DNA from: Yoonia rosea
GTDB taxonomy: Bacteria > Pseudomonadota > Alphaproteobacteria > Rhodobacterales > Rhodobacteraceae
Length of the DNA: 64,000 nucleotides
Direction: 5' to 3'
Assembly: GCF_900156505.1 (NCBI RefSeq)
Contig: NZ_FTPR01000001.1
Location: 620,001-684,000, forward strand
How positions within the stretch are numbered: the first letter of the stretch is position 1; every line of letters starts with the position of its first letter. The translations under genes were made by a program, and so were the position numbers. A model generated the notes under the pieces. That model was not told where the DNA came from. It worked only from the letters and a program-made list of their open reading frames with translations, and did no database searches. Below, piece by piece: positions 53,316 to 62,543 of this stretch.

Positions 53316-53759
53316 ATGCCAACAGCCGGACGTCTTGCTGGTGCAATTATCTTTGCTTTGTTTGGTTGGTACCTTGCGGGCCTGACAATCCCGTTCTTTC
53401 CCGAGTCGAACGCGCCCACGTTCTGGCTTCCTGTCGTCAGCTTTATCGGCCTTGTCGTGGGATGGCGGGTCTGCGGGAGCCGCGCCGGACAAGGCTATAA
53501 CCCTGCGGTAGGCATCGGGCTTACCAGTGGTGCGGCGATTGCTTTTTGCGCGATTTTCGCCCTTTCGTTCAATAAGATGATCTCGAATGCGCTGCGCAAC
53601 CGCTATAATGACGGTACCATGGAAGCCGTGATTGATGTCTTCAACCAGATGATCGAATACGCAATTTTGTTCACTGATGTGACCCTGATCGCCACGGTGC
53701 TGATCGGCGGGATCGTTTGTGCATGGATTACCGAATTTTTCGGTCAGCGTTTTCCCTAA
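53316..53759 (+). CDS. trgA: TrgA-family membrane protein
   Basis: 147 aa with four membrane helices (residues about 5-25, 37-55, 68-88 and 112-140). It resembles TrgA, named from the tellurite-resistance locus of Rhodobacter sphaeroides, and is followed by trgB and cysK in the same order. The biochemical role is unknown. GAGAGGA precedes the ATG at 53316. Confidence 0.85.
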   Translation: MPTAGRLAGAIIFALFGWYLAGLTIPFFPESNAPTFWLPVVSFIGLVVGWRVCGSRAGQGYNPAVGIGLTSGAAIAFCAIFALSFNKMISNALRNRYNDGTMEAVIDVFNQMIEYAILFTDVTLIATVLIGGIVCAWITEFFGQRFP

Positions 53760-53762
53760 GCC

Positions 53763-54878
53763 ATGGATCTTTTTGTTTACGGGACTTTGCGGTCCCAAGA
53801 CTTGATGGCCGCCGTGTGCGGTGGTCCGGTCCGTGGTGCTGTGCCGGCTGATCTGCCGGATTATGGCGTTTTTCCTGTGGACGGGAATGTGGTGCCTTTC
53901 ATTGCGCCGCAGCGTGGCGCGACGGCGCAGGGGCTGGTCTATGAAGGTCTGGATGATCAGCAAATGGCGCGCCTTGATCTTTACGAGGGCGCATTCGGCT
54001 ATCGTTTCGTCGCGGTCGAAGTGACGACCGCGACGGGTCCGCGTACGGTCCAATGCTATCTTCCACCCGAAGACGTTGCACTGGGTGTGGGCGCATGGTC
54101 GCTGGCCGTGTGGGAGGCGGATCACCTCGCGCCTGCCGTGCTTGCGGCAACAGAACTGTTTTCCTATGATCCGCTGCCTTCCTTTGCGGTGGCACGCGCA
54201 ATGTGGCCGATGATCGAAGCACGGGCGTGGTCCAAGCATCGCGCCAAAGCGGCACCTGCCACGCAGCGCTATACCGCCCAATCTACGGATTTCCAGATCA
54301 CCGGCGCGCGCGCGCCGCAGGGGCGTTTCTTTCGCTTTGAAAGCGTCGATGTCATGCATCGCAAATTCACTGGCGGACGCTCTGATGTGTTGGTGCGCGA
54401 AGGCTTTGTGGGGACAGATGCGGCTGTTGTCCTGCCTTACGACCCGGTGCGCGACAGGGTTCTGCTGGTTGAGCAGGCCCGTCTGGGCCCGCGTCTGCGC
54501 CACGACCCGAACCCGTGGATGCTCGAACCTGTTGCGGGGATTGTGGATGCACGCGAGACGCCACAGGCAGCGGCGCTGCGCGAATGCAAGGAAGAGGCGG
54601 GGGTGACCGTCACGCGTCTGGAAGAGGCGGGGGCGTTTTATGTCTCGCCCGGGGCCAGCACGGATTATTTCTACACCTATGTGGGGCTGTGTGATTTGCC
54701 GCAAACTGAGGCCTATCTGGGCGGGTTGGACGATGAGGCGGAGGACCTCAGGCTGCATCCGCTGGCTTTTGACGATGCGCTGGCCCTTGCGGACAGCGGG
54801 GAAATCGCGACCGGTCCGGCGCTCTTTCTGCTCTACTGGATACTGCGCCACAAAGCGCGCCTGCAGGGTGCTGCCTGA
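53763..54878 (+). CDS. trgB: TrgB: GGCT-like plus NUDIX hydrolase
   Basis: 371 aa. Residues about 1-105 are a gamma-glutamylcyclotransferase-like domain (LFVYGTLRSQDL, LYEGAFGYRF). Residues about 175-365 are a NUDIX domain. Its Nudix box runs from Gly259 (GIVDARETP) through RECKEEAGV, giving the GX5EX7REUXEEXGU pattern, as in ADP-ribose pyrophosphatases. TrgB of Rhodobacter is of this type. It starts three bases after trgA and precedes cysK. Confidence 0.88.
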   Translation: MDLFVYGTLRSQDLMAAVCGGPVRGAVPADLPDYGVFPVDGNVVPFIAPQRGATAQGLVYEGLDDQQMARLDLYEGAFGYRFVAVEVTTATGPRTVQCYLPPEDVALGVGAWSLAVWEADHLAPAVLAATELFSYDPLPSFAVARAMWPMIEARAWSKHRAKAAPATQRYTAQSTDFQITGARAPQGRFFRFESVDVMHRKFTGGRSDVLVREGFVGTDAAVVLPYDPVRDRVLLVEQARLGPRLRHDPNPWMLEPVAGIVDARETPQAAALRECKEEAGVTVTRLEEAGAFYVSPGASTDYFYTYVGLCDLPQTEAYLGGLDDEAEDLRLHPLAFDDALALADSGEIATGPALFLLYWILRHKARLQGAA

Positions 54879-54946
54879 CCTTGAGTTTGCTTGATGTTAG
54901 GCCCTCGCAGCCCTACACAGAGAGGAACAGATGAAAGGGCCGTGGA

Positions 54947-55975
54947 ATGACAATTAAGACCGATCTTGCAGATGCCGTAGGAAACACGCCCCTGATCAAG
55001 CTCCGTGCCGCATCCGAGGCAACAGGATGCACCATTCTGGGCAAGGCCGAATTTCTGAACCCCGGTCAATCGGTCAAAGACCGCGCGGCCCTTTTCATGA
55101 TCAAGGATGCGATTGCGCGCGGTGATCTGAAACCGGGCGGGACCATCGTTGAGGGGACCGCCGGCAACACAGGCATCGGCCTTGCGCTGGTCGGTGCCTC
55201 GATGGGTTTCAAGACGGTGATTGTTATTCCTGACACCCAAAGTCAGGAAAAAAAGGACATGATCCGCGTGGCGGGCGCGCAATTGGTCGAAGTGCCGGCG
55301 GTGCCTTACGCCAATCCCAATAACTACGTGAAATATTCGGCCCGTCTGGCCGCCGAGCTGAACAAGACCGAACCGAATGGCGCGGTTTGGGCAAACCAGT
55401 TTGATAACACTGCAAACCGGCAGGCCCATATCGAAACCACTGGTCCTGAAATCTGGGAACAGACCGACGGCAAGGTTGACGGGTTTACCTGCGCCTGCGG
55501 TTCCGGCGGCACATTGGCGGGGGTCGGGCAGGTCTTGCAGGCCAAAGGTGTCAAGGTCGGCCTGTCTGATCCGGATGGATCGGGGCTCTACAAGCTTTAC
55601 ACAGGTCAGGTTCCTCCGGCGGGTGATTCCATCACCGAAGGGATCGGGCAGGGGCGGATCACCGCCAATCTTGAGGGCTTTACCCCTGATTTTGCGTATA
55701 AAATCCCCGATGCCGAGGCACTGCCGATTGTCTTTGATCTCTTGCAGCACGAGGGGCTTTGCATGGGCGGGTCCACCGGTATCAACATCGCAGGTGCGAT
55801 CCGGCTCGCGCGTGAACTGGGGCCGGGTCATACGATTGTGACGATCCTGTGTGACTACGGCACGCGCTATCAGTCCAAAATTTTCAACCCTGACTTTCTG
55901 AGGGGCAAGGACCTGCCAGTACCCACATGGTTAGAGCAGAAGGTTGACGTGCCCGAGGTTTTTGAAGCTGTATGA
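54947..55975 (+). CDS. cysK: Cysteine synthase A
   Basis: 342 aa. The PLP lysine is in NPGQSVKDRAA, the phosphate loop is EGTAGNTGIG, and the C-terminal GGSTGINIAGA is typical. It makes cysteine from O-acetylserine and sulfide. Its place after trgAB reproduces the Rhodobacter tellurite-resistance locus, in which extra thiol supply helps detoxification. The stop overlaps the MscS gene by four bases. Confidence 0.93.
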   Translation: MTIKTDLADAVGNTPLIKLRAASEATGCTILGKAEFLNPGQSVKDRAALFMIKDAIARGDLKPGGTIVEGTAGNTGIGLALVGASMGFKTVIVIPDTQSQEKKDMIRVAGAQLVEVPAVPYANPNNYVKYSARLAAELNKTEPNGAVWANQFDNTANRQAHIETTGPEIWEQTDGKVDGFTCACGSGGTLAGVGQVLQAKGVKVGLSDPDGSGLYKLYTGQVPPAGDSITEGIGQGRITANLEGFTPDFAYKIPDAEALPIVFDLLQHEGLCMGGSTGINIAGAIRLARELGPGHTIVTILCDYGTRYQSKIFNPDFLRGKDLPVPTWLEQKVDVPEVFEAV

Positions 55976-58374
55976 TACGGGTCCTCGCGGCAGTCTGTCT
56001 GATCGGTCTCCTTGCTGTTTTGCAGCCTGCAAGCGCCGCCGCACAAGGGACGCCGCAGGCGGATACGCCGGCTGAAACCGAAAGCGATGCACCAGCCGAG
56101 ACAGCACCTGATGCGCAGTCGCCATCGCTTGGTGATATTCCGATTGAGGTGGGCGTAGCGGACACGGGCAGCTTTGAAAGACTTGCACTGCGCGCTGAAG
56201 AACTTGCTGGTCGTGATGATTCGTCTATGTTTGCGATCAGTAGGTTACGCGCCGAACTTGTTGTGTGGCGCGACCGTTTCCTCGAGCAGACAAACATCAA
56301 TGCCGGTCGGATTGCCACGGTCGACGCCCAGATTGCGGCGCTCGGGGTGGTGCCTGAAAGCGGTGAAGAAGCGCCTGCCGTGGCCGCCCGCCGTGCTGCG
56401 CTGGTCGCGCAGCGCAGTATGCTCGAGGCACCCCGCCTGCTCGCGCAGGAATCCTACGCCCGCGCGAACGGTCTGATCGGTGAATTTGATGCGATGGCGT
56501 TGCAGCAACAGACCGATGAGCTGTCGGTGCGGGGGCCATCTCCGCTTAATCCCACTTACATCGGCGAGGCGATTGCGACCCTCTGGCAGCTTGCGGATGT
56601 CGTTGGCATCGAGATCATGACAGGTTTCAACGCCCGCAGCAGCAGCGGGATGCTGAGCCGTGATTTGCCGCGCGTTTTGTTGTTGCTTGTTGTCGGCGTC
56701 GCGTTGCTCAGCGTTGGGCGCGGGTTCGTGACGCGCTGGCGTATGTCTTTAACGACAAGAGAAGGGCACTGGCGGCCGCTGTTGCTCTTTGTTGCGTCAT
56801 TGATCCAGATCGCAGTGCCGTTGCTGGGGCTTCTCGCACTGACCGAGGCATTGCAGGCGCTTGATATTGTCGGCCTGCGCGGTGGCGATATTCTGGAGGC
56901 GGTTCCGCTTGCGGGATCATACGTGATTTTCGGCTGGTGGTTGTCGCGCCTTGTTTTTCCTTTGGGCGAGAACCCGGGTTATCTGGGGTATGACGCGCAA
57001 ACCCGTGCCGCCGGGCGGCAGGCCAGCAGCGCGCTTGCCTGGGTCATGGCCTTTGGCACATTGGCAGGGGCCGGGCTTCGGACAATGGATATGTCACAGG
57101 GTGCGACAGCGGCTTTCGCATGGCCGATCCTTGTTGTGCTTGGGCTTCTTTTCTGGCGGCTGGGCCGTGTGATCCGCACCAAGCCCGAACAAAAGGATGA
57201 CCAGATCGTATCGGCGGGGCGCATGCGCAATCTGGTCGGGCGCTTTGCCACCATTGTTGCGGTTGTCGCCCCTGTGATTGCGGGGTTCGGTTATATTGCG
57301 GCGGGCATCGCTCTTCTTGGGCCGTCCATCGTTTCCGTCGCACTCGTGGCCGTGCTGTTCTTGTTGCAGCAGATTGTCAGCGAACTGACGCAACCGCGCA
57401 ATGAAGGCGAAGATGTGCGCGGCCTGCATGCGCTGATCCCGGTCATGGTCAGCTTCGTTCTTTATATGGTCAGCTTACCCGTTTTTGCACTGATATGGGG
57501 CGCGCGGGTCGATGACCTGACCGAAATCTGGGCCCGTTTCCGCGAAGGTTTTTCAATTGGCGAAAGCCGCATTTCGCCAACCGATTTCCTGACCTTTGCG
57601 ATTGTCTTTGCGGTGGGCTATCTGTTGACGCGCTTTATTCAAGGCACTTTACGGCGCACGGTATTGCCGCGCACGCGGCTGGATCTCGGCGGGCAGAACG
57701 CCATTGTCGCCGGTTTTGGGTATGTTGGTATCATGCTGGCGGCGCTTGTGGCGATCTCTACAGCGGGGATTGATCTATCGAATTTTGCGATTGTGGCCGG
57801 TGCCTTGTCCGTGGGCATCGGTTTTGGCCTGCAGAATATCGTCTCAAACTTTGTTTCCGGGATTATCCTGCTCATCGAACGTCCTGTCAGTGAGGGCGAC
57901 TGGATCGAGGTGGGCAATCAAATGGGCTATGTACGGTCGATTTCGGTACGTTCAACGCGGATCGAGACGTTCGACCGGACCGATGTCATCATTCCCAATG
58001 CCGATCTGGTGAGCGGGCAGGTGACGAACTGGACCCGTGGTAATCTGGTCGGGCGCGTGATTGTGCCCGTCGGTGTGGCTTACGGGACGGATACCGACAA
58101 GGTGTCGGACATCCTGCGCGGCATTGCCGAGGCGCATCCGCAGGTCGTCTTGTCGCCGCCACCTGCAGTCTTGTTTACGGGTTTCGGTGCGGACTCCCTT
58201 GATTTCGAGATCCGCGCGATCCTGCGCGACGTGAACTATGTCGTTGTCGTGAAATCCGAGATGAACCACGCGATTGCCAAGGCCTTTGCCGAAGAAGGCA
58301 TCGAAATTCCCTTTGCCCAGCGTGATATATGGCTGCGGAACCCCGAAGTTTTAAAGGAGACCAAGACAACATGA
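55972..58374 (+). CDS. Mechanosensitive channel, MscS family with DUF3772
   Basis: 800 aa. Signal peptide to about residue 24, a periplasmic DUF3772 domain at about 60-190, some eight to ten membrane helices, and the MscS core from about residue 590. The core has the pore helix GALSVGIGFGLQNIVSNFVS and the beta domain RPVSEGDWIEVGNQ and NADLVSGQVTNWT. It opens under membrane tension to release solutes. ATG overlaps the cysK stop (ATGA), and its stop overlaps alaX in the same way. Confidence 0.93.
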   Translation: MIRVLAAVCLIGLLAVLQPASAAAQGTPQADTPAETESDAPAETAPDAQSPSLGDIPIEVGVADTGSFERLALRAEELAGRDDSSMFAISRLRAELVVWRDRFLEQTNINAGRIATVDAQIAALGVVPESGEEAPAVAARRAALVAQRSMLEAPRLLAQESYARANGLIGEFDAMALQQQTDELSVRGPSPLNPTYIGEAIATLWQLADVVGIEIMTGFNARSSSGMLSRDLPRVLLLLVVGVALLSVGRGFVTRWRMSLTTREGHWRPLLLFVASLIQIAVPLLGLLALTEALQALDIVGLRGGDILEAVPLAGSYVIFGWWLSRLVFPLGENPGYLGYDAQTRAAGRQASSALAWVMAFGTLAGAGLRTMDMSQGATAAFAWPILVVLGLLFWRLGRVIRTKPEQKDDQIVSAGRMRNLVGRFATIVAVVAPVIAGFGYIAAGIALLGPSIVSVALVAVLFLLQQIVSELTQPRNEGEDVRGLHALIPVMVSFVLYMVSLPVFALIWGARVDDLTEIWARFREGFSIGESRISPTDFLTFAIVFAVGYLLTRFIQGTLRRTVLPRTRLDLGGQNAIVAGFGYVGIMLAALVAISTAGIDLSNFAIVAGALSVGIGFGLQNIVSNFVSGIILLIERPVSEGDWIEVGNQMGYVRSISVRSTRIETFDRTDVIIPNADLVSGQVTNWTRGNLVGRVIVPVGVAYGTDTDKVSDILRGIAEAHPQVVLSPPPAVLFTGFGADSLDFEIRAILRDVNYVVVVKSEMNHAIAKAFAEEGIEIPFAQRDIWLRNPEVLKETKTT

Positions 58375-59087
58375 CCGAACTGCTGTTTCGTAAAGATGCC
58401 TATGCCCGCGAAGCGATTGGCACGGTCAAAGCGATCACGACGGAAGGCGGTATCGTGCTGGATGGGACACTCTTTTACCCCACATCCGGCGGGCAACCGG
58501 GGGATAGCGGGGCGCTGCGCTGGAAAGGTGGCGAGATCGAGATTGCCACCACTGTCAAAGGTGATGGTGAGGATGTGGTGCTGATCCCGGCGGAACCCGC
58601 GGGCCTCCCAAGTCTTGGCCAAGAGGTGACACAGGTGCTGAATTGGGACCGTCGTTTGCGCCACATGCGGGTGCATACCGCGCTGCATCTGCTGTCTGTT
58701 GTGATCCCGCTGCCGGTATCCGGTGGGTCCATCGGGACCGACAAAGGCCGCTTGGATTTCGATATGCCCGAGGCACCAGAGGACAAAGAGGCGCTCGAGG
58801 CAGACCTGAACCGGCTGATTGCCTGCAATTTGGATGTGACAGAGGAATGGATCACAGACGCCGAACTTGATGCGCAGCCGGATCTGGTGAAAACTATGTC
58901 TGTCCAGCCCCCGCGTGGCAGCGGTCAAATCCGTCTTATCCGCATCGGGGTCGGCGCTGAGACTGCCGATTTGCAGCCCTGTGGCGGCACCCATGTCGCC
59001 AATACCGAAGAGATCGGGCGCGTGCGGATCGGCAAGATCGAAAAGAAGGGCCGCCAGAACCGGCGTGTCTATCTGCATCTGGAGTAG
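58371..59087 (+). CDS. alaX: Alanyl-tRNA editing protein AlaX
   Basis: 238 aa from ATG 58371, overlapping the mscS stop by four bases. It is a free-standing editing domain. His102 and His106 (HTALH) plus the C-terminal CGGTHVANTEE supply the zinc site. Early residues FYPTSGGQPGD match AlaRS. It hydrolyses mischarged Ser- or Gly-tRNA(Ala). Confidence 0.92.
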   Translation: MTELLFRKDAYAREAIGTVKAITTEGGIVLDGTLFYPTSGGQPGDSGALRWKGGEIEIATTVKGDGEDVVLIPAEPAGLPSLGQEVTQVLNWDRRLRHMRVHTALHLLSVVIPLPVSGGSIGTDKGRLDFDMPEAPEDKEALEADLNRLIACNLDVTEEWITDAELDAQPDLVKTMSVQPPRGSGQIRLIRIGVGAETADLQPCGGTHVANTEEIGRVRIGKIEKKGRQNRRVYLHLE

Positions 59088-59091
59088 GCCT

Positions 59092-59745
59092 TTGCTGCGT
59101 TTGATACCCCTCTTGATCGTGATGCTCTGCGCGGGCCTTCCAGCGGCAGCCGAAACGCGCCATTCGGGCTGCACCATGGAACAGGCCAAGATCGTTGACG
59201 CGGCCATTGCGACCGCCAAGGACCTCACGCTCAATGCCGCAGTGGCGGTGGGCGACACATCCGATTATCAACGCTGGTTCGGCACGTATTCGCAGGCCAA
59301 CGCTGAGCGCGTCCGTGCCAGCCTGAAATCAGTGGTGACGGCATTGCGCGGTGGTGCTGTGACCGCACAATGTGATGCAGCCACGGATGACGGGTGCAGG
59401 GCGGGCGAATACGCTTGGGTCTTTGCCAACCAACCCTATCTGATGCACCTTTGCCCGTCTTTTTTCACACTCCCGCCGCTGACCGCCCTGCGGCCGGGCG
59501 ACCGCCGCTCCAATAACGGCACGCGCGAGGGGACGATCGTGCATGAGGTGTCGCATTTCCTGCACGTCGCAGATACCGAGGACCATTGCTATTCGCGGAC
59601 CGAATGTTCGCGGATGGCGCAAAGGGATGCGCGCCGCGCGATCGAGAACGCGGATAGCTATCAGTATTTCACCGAGGATGTGACCTATTACGCGCGTCAG
59701 CCCATCGGGAATAAACCGCCGCCTGCAATGCGTTCTGACCGCTAG
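59092..59745 (+). CDS. Secreted M35-like (aspzincin) metallopeptidase
   Basis: 217 aa from a TTG at 59092, with GGAG eight bases before it; no ATG gives a full signal peptide. Residues 1-20 are a signal peptide (ending PAAA). The zinc site is HEVSH (His151, His155), and the Asp in VADTED (161 or 164) is the likely third ligand, as in aspzincins. Cysteines at 27, 94, 102, 121, 166 and 173 could form disulfides. Such peptidases cut at Lys. It overlaps the convergent permease stop within CTAG. Confidence 0.82.
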   Translation: MLRLIPLLIVMLCAGLPAAAETRHSGCTMEQAKIVDAAIATAKDLTLNAAVAVGDTSDYQRWFGTYSQANAERVRASLKSVVTALRGGAVTAQCDAATDDGCRAGEYAWVFANQPYLMHLCPSFFTLPPLTALRPGDRRSNNGTREGTIVHEVSHFLHVADTEDHCYSRTECSRMAQRDARRAIENADSYQYFTEDVTYYARQPIGNKPPPAMRSDR

Positions 59746-60887
59746 TCGCGCTTGCTGTCCTGTCCGAAAAGATCGCGCTCGATCGGCTGATCCAGCATTT
59801 TCTCGGACTCCGGCAACCCCTCACGTGACAAAAGGACCGCGAAGGGGCGCAGGTTGGGCACATGGCTGCAGACCACCAGTAACATCACCATGATGGGCAC
59901 CGACAGGAACATGCCGGGGATGCCCCAGACAGCCCCCCAGAATGCCAAGGACAGGATGATCCCGAAGGATGACAGCCGCAGCGCGCGGCCCATCAGCATG
60001 GGGTCGATAATGCTGCCGTTCACAAACTGGATCACACCTGCAATACTGAAGACTGCCAGCGTTGTGGTGGAGTCTCCGATCTCGACATGGGCAACCAGCG
60101 CGATCAGCGCTGTGGCCACAATTGACCCGATGTTGGGGATGAAGTTCAGCACAAAGGTGATGATCCCGAGCGAGGTCGCCAGTTCCAGACCAAAGGCCTG
60201 TGCCAGAACAAAGATCATCGCACCGGTGATGGCGCTGATGACGGTCTTGACCAGCAGGTAATAGTTCACGCGGTGGATGATCGATTGAATGATTTTGCCC
60301 ACGCGTTCGGCCTGCGCCTTGTCGCCGACAAGGCTCAGAAGTTTCGTTTCAAACCAGATCCGTTCGGCAAAAAGAAAACCGACGAAGAGAATGATCAAAA
60401 CAGTGGCTTGGGTCACGCCGCTTGCCTGACTGGCAGCACCTCGCAGATAGTTTGACACGTTCACGGAGCGCAGAGCGTTCAAGATAGCAAGTTCACTGTC
60501 CTCGCCCAGCCAGGCAAACAAAGACGCAACCGCCGAAGGGGCCCGTTCTGCATAAGACAGCGTCGTGACCAGCACCGTGTTGATCTGCGCCAGCAGGATC
60601 GAGGTCAGCGTCAGCAGGGCTGCTGCGATCAAGACCATGGCAGCGATACTTGCAAGGGTGTTTGGCACGCGGAACGGACCGATCCGCTGACGTGCGATGA
60701 AATTGATAACATCGCTTGTCAGGCTGAAAAGAATGATCGCTGTGGCCAGCGAGATCAGGACAAAGCGCGCCTGTACCAGCAAGAAAAGCACAACGGCGAA
60801 GGCGATAATCAACAAAGCGCCCGTTTGCAGACGTGTTGTCTCGCTGGACCGTTCGGATGTGCCGGTTTTGGGCGGATCATGCAGCAT
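59742..60887 (-). CDS. AI-2E family permease
   Basis: 381 aa, eight predicted membrane helices. The C-terminal half contains FVLNFIPNIGSIVATALIALVA and GSIIDPMLMGRALRLSSFGIILSLAFWG, typical of the AI-2E/PerM family. Members export autoinducer-2 or act as ion antiporters, so the substrate is not certain. The stop overlaps the convergent peptidase stop (CTAG). Confidence 0.9.
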   Translation of the reverse strand: MLHDPPKTGTSERSSETTRLQTGALLIIAFAVVLFLLVQARFVLISLATAIILFSLTSDVINFIARQRIGPFRVPNTLASIAAMVLIAAALLTLTSILLAQINTVLVTTLSYAERAPSAVASLFAWLGEDSELAILNALRSVNVSNYLRGAASQASGVTQATVLIILFVGFLFAERIWFETKLLSLVGDKAQAERVGKIIQSIIHRVNYYLLVKTVISAITGAMIFVLAQAFGLELATSLGIITFVLNFIPNIGSIVATALIALVAHVEIGDSTTTLAVFSIAGVIQFVNGSIIDPMLMGRALRLSSFGIILSLAFWGAVWGIPGMFLSVPIMVMLLVVCSHVPNLRPFAVLLSREGLPESEKMLDQPIERDLFGQDSKRD

Positions 60888-61016
60888 AGATCGGATGGCC
60901 TTTTATCGCGAACCCTTCATTTGTAGGGGGCAGGCGGGGCCGGGGTAAAGGGGGTTCACAAACATATGTATAGGGTCTTGCAAAAGGGGTGGGGTTAGGG
61001 CTAAACCGCGCTCCAC

Positions 61017-61106
61017 GGACAGGTGGCCGAGTGGTCGAAGGCGCACGCCTGGAAAGTGTGTAGGCGGGAGACCGTCTCCAGGGTTCGAATCCCTGTCTGT
61101 CCGCCA
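61017..61106 (+). tRNA. tRNA-Ser(GGA)
   Basis: 90 bases with encoded CCA (61104-61106). The acceptor stem GGACAGG pairs with TCTGTCC; the anticodon loop is CTGGAAA, anticodon GGA, reading UCC and UCU. A long variable arm (GGGAGACCGTCTCC) and the T-loop GGTTCGAATCC confirm the serine type. Confidence 0.98.
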
Positions 61107-61149
61107 CTTCCCCTTACCACTTATGCGATATCGTTCGGTTCGCGGCTGT

Positions 61150-61794
61150 TCAGCTGACGTAGGGCGCGTCATCCAGTTCAATAAGGTGATTGGGTAACTC
61201 GTTGGTGGTCGGGCGATCGAGCGGAAAGTGTTTGATCAGCAAATCGCCCGCACCGCCGATGATGGACAAGAACCCGTTTGCCATGTCGTCGGCTTTGATG
61301 GCCGTTACAAAACCTGCGATCAGGTCGTCCCAATCCGATTGCTGGACCCGTTCATTTATACCCTTGTCTGCTATGATCGTGACATAATGTTCCTCCCACG
61401 ACACAAAGATCATGATCGCGTTGCGGGCAGGGGTTTCATGCAGGTTCCGGTGGAAGAATTGTTCCGTGCTGTAACGCGCGCAGTTTTGCTGTTGGAGCCA
61501 TTTGGGTGTCACCCAATGCCGGAGCGGCGTCGCAATAAACGCGATGGCGAGGATCGCAAAGACGATCGCCTGATGCTGAAACCGCAGTGTGAAATCATAA
61601 AAACCCAACAGTTGCGCAACCCCTTGCGCCAGAGGCAGCATCAACGCAAGGATTGCTGCTGTCAAAAGCGGATAGAGCACATAGCGCGCAGATCGCTTGG
61701 TCACGACGCAGACCAGTTCGCTGTCACAGGTCTTTTCGACCTCGGCAATCCGGTTCTGGATCAGGTTTTTGGTGGCCGGATCAATCTTGCGCAT
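61150..61794 (-). CDS. TPM-domain membrane protein
   Basis: 214 aa. An N-terminal TPM-like start (IDPATKNLIQNRIAEVE), two or three membrane helices at about 37-95, then a soluble part (ARNAIMIFVSWEEHYVTIIADKG) of the TPM_phosphatase fold. It lies nine bases downstream of the second TPM protein and is probably co-transcribed with it. Function unknown. Confidence 0.85.
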   Translation of the reverse strand: MRKIDPATKNLIQNRIAEVEKTCDSELVCVVTKRSARYVLYPLLTAAILALMLPLAQGVAQLLGFYDFTLRFQHQAIVFAILAIAFIATPLRHWVTPKWLQQQNCARYSTEQFFHRNLHETPARNAIMIFVSWEEHYVTIIADKGINERVQQSDWDDLIAGFVTAIKADDMANGFLSIIGGAGDLLIKHFPLDRPTTNELPNHLIELDDAPYVS

Positions 61795-61803
61795 ATCTTG
61801 TCC

Positions 61804-62457
61804 TCACCAACTGCCCGAGGCGCCGCCGCCGCCAAAGAGGCCGCCACCACCCACAAATCCACCGCCAAATCCGAAGAAACGGCCGATGGCAAAGAAGGGC
61901 AGAAACAACAGGAAGAGAAACGATTCCCAGTTTGTCGGTTCGCGGTATTTTCCACCCAATGCCGCAATAATCGCCTGATGTCCCGCGACGATCCCGCCTT
62001 CGAGGTCATCATCACGGAAGCGGGGCAGAATTTCGTTGTCGATGATGCTTTGGGCAATCCGGTCCGGCAGCCCGTCTTCCAGCCCGCGCCCTACCTCGAT
62101 GCGCACCCTGCGATCATTGGGGGCCACCAAGAGCAACACACCATTATCGGCATTTGACTGCCCAATGCCCCATGTATTCCCGAGCCAGCGCCCGTAGCGT
62201 TCGACCGTCCAGCCCGCAAGCGTGTTGACGGTCACCACCACGACCTGGTCGGTTGTTTGCGCCTCGAAGGCTTTGGCCGTGTCGGTCAGGCTCTTGATGG
62301 CCGAGATGCTCAAAATGCCAGCCTGATCCGTCACCCAGAACTGATCTTCGGGGGCGTTGTCAGGTGCTTGTGCGAGTGCGGCCGAGAACCAGAGGAATGG
62401 TACGAACACGCAGGCCCACACCATTCTCTGGCAGAGACAAAAGACTGTCTTTCGCAT
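61804..62457 (-). CDS. Secreted TPM-domain protein
   Basis: 217 aa from ATG 62457. Signal peptide with a long hydrophobic core to about residue 30 (ALAQA), then a TPM domain (FWVTDQAGILS, VVVVTVNTLAGWTVERYG, NDRRVRIEVGRGLEDGLPD). A C-terminal membrane helix is followed by a glycine-rich tail (GGGGLFGGGGASGSW). These proteins are often encoded with LemA, which is absent here. Longer upstream starts are less likely. Confidence 0.88.
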   Translation of the reverse strand: MRKTVFCLCQRMVWACVFVPFLWFSAALAQAPDNAPEDQFWVTDQAGILSISAIKSLTDTAKAFEAQTTDQVVVVTVNTLAGWTVERYGRWLGNTWGIGQSNADNGVLLLVAPNDRRVRIEVGRGLEDGLPDRIAQSIIDNEILPRFRDDDLEGGIVAGHQAIIAALGGKYREPTNWESFLFLLFLPFFAIGRFFGFGGGFVGGGGLFGGGGASGSW

Positions 62458-62543
62458 GTCTGCCCTTTCGTGTGGCTCTGTCTGGTGCAGAGCATACGAC
62501 AAGGACATTGATTTTCATACACTTTTGGGGGTGTTGCATGAAC

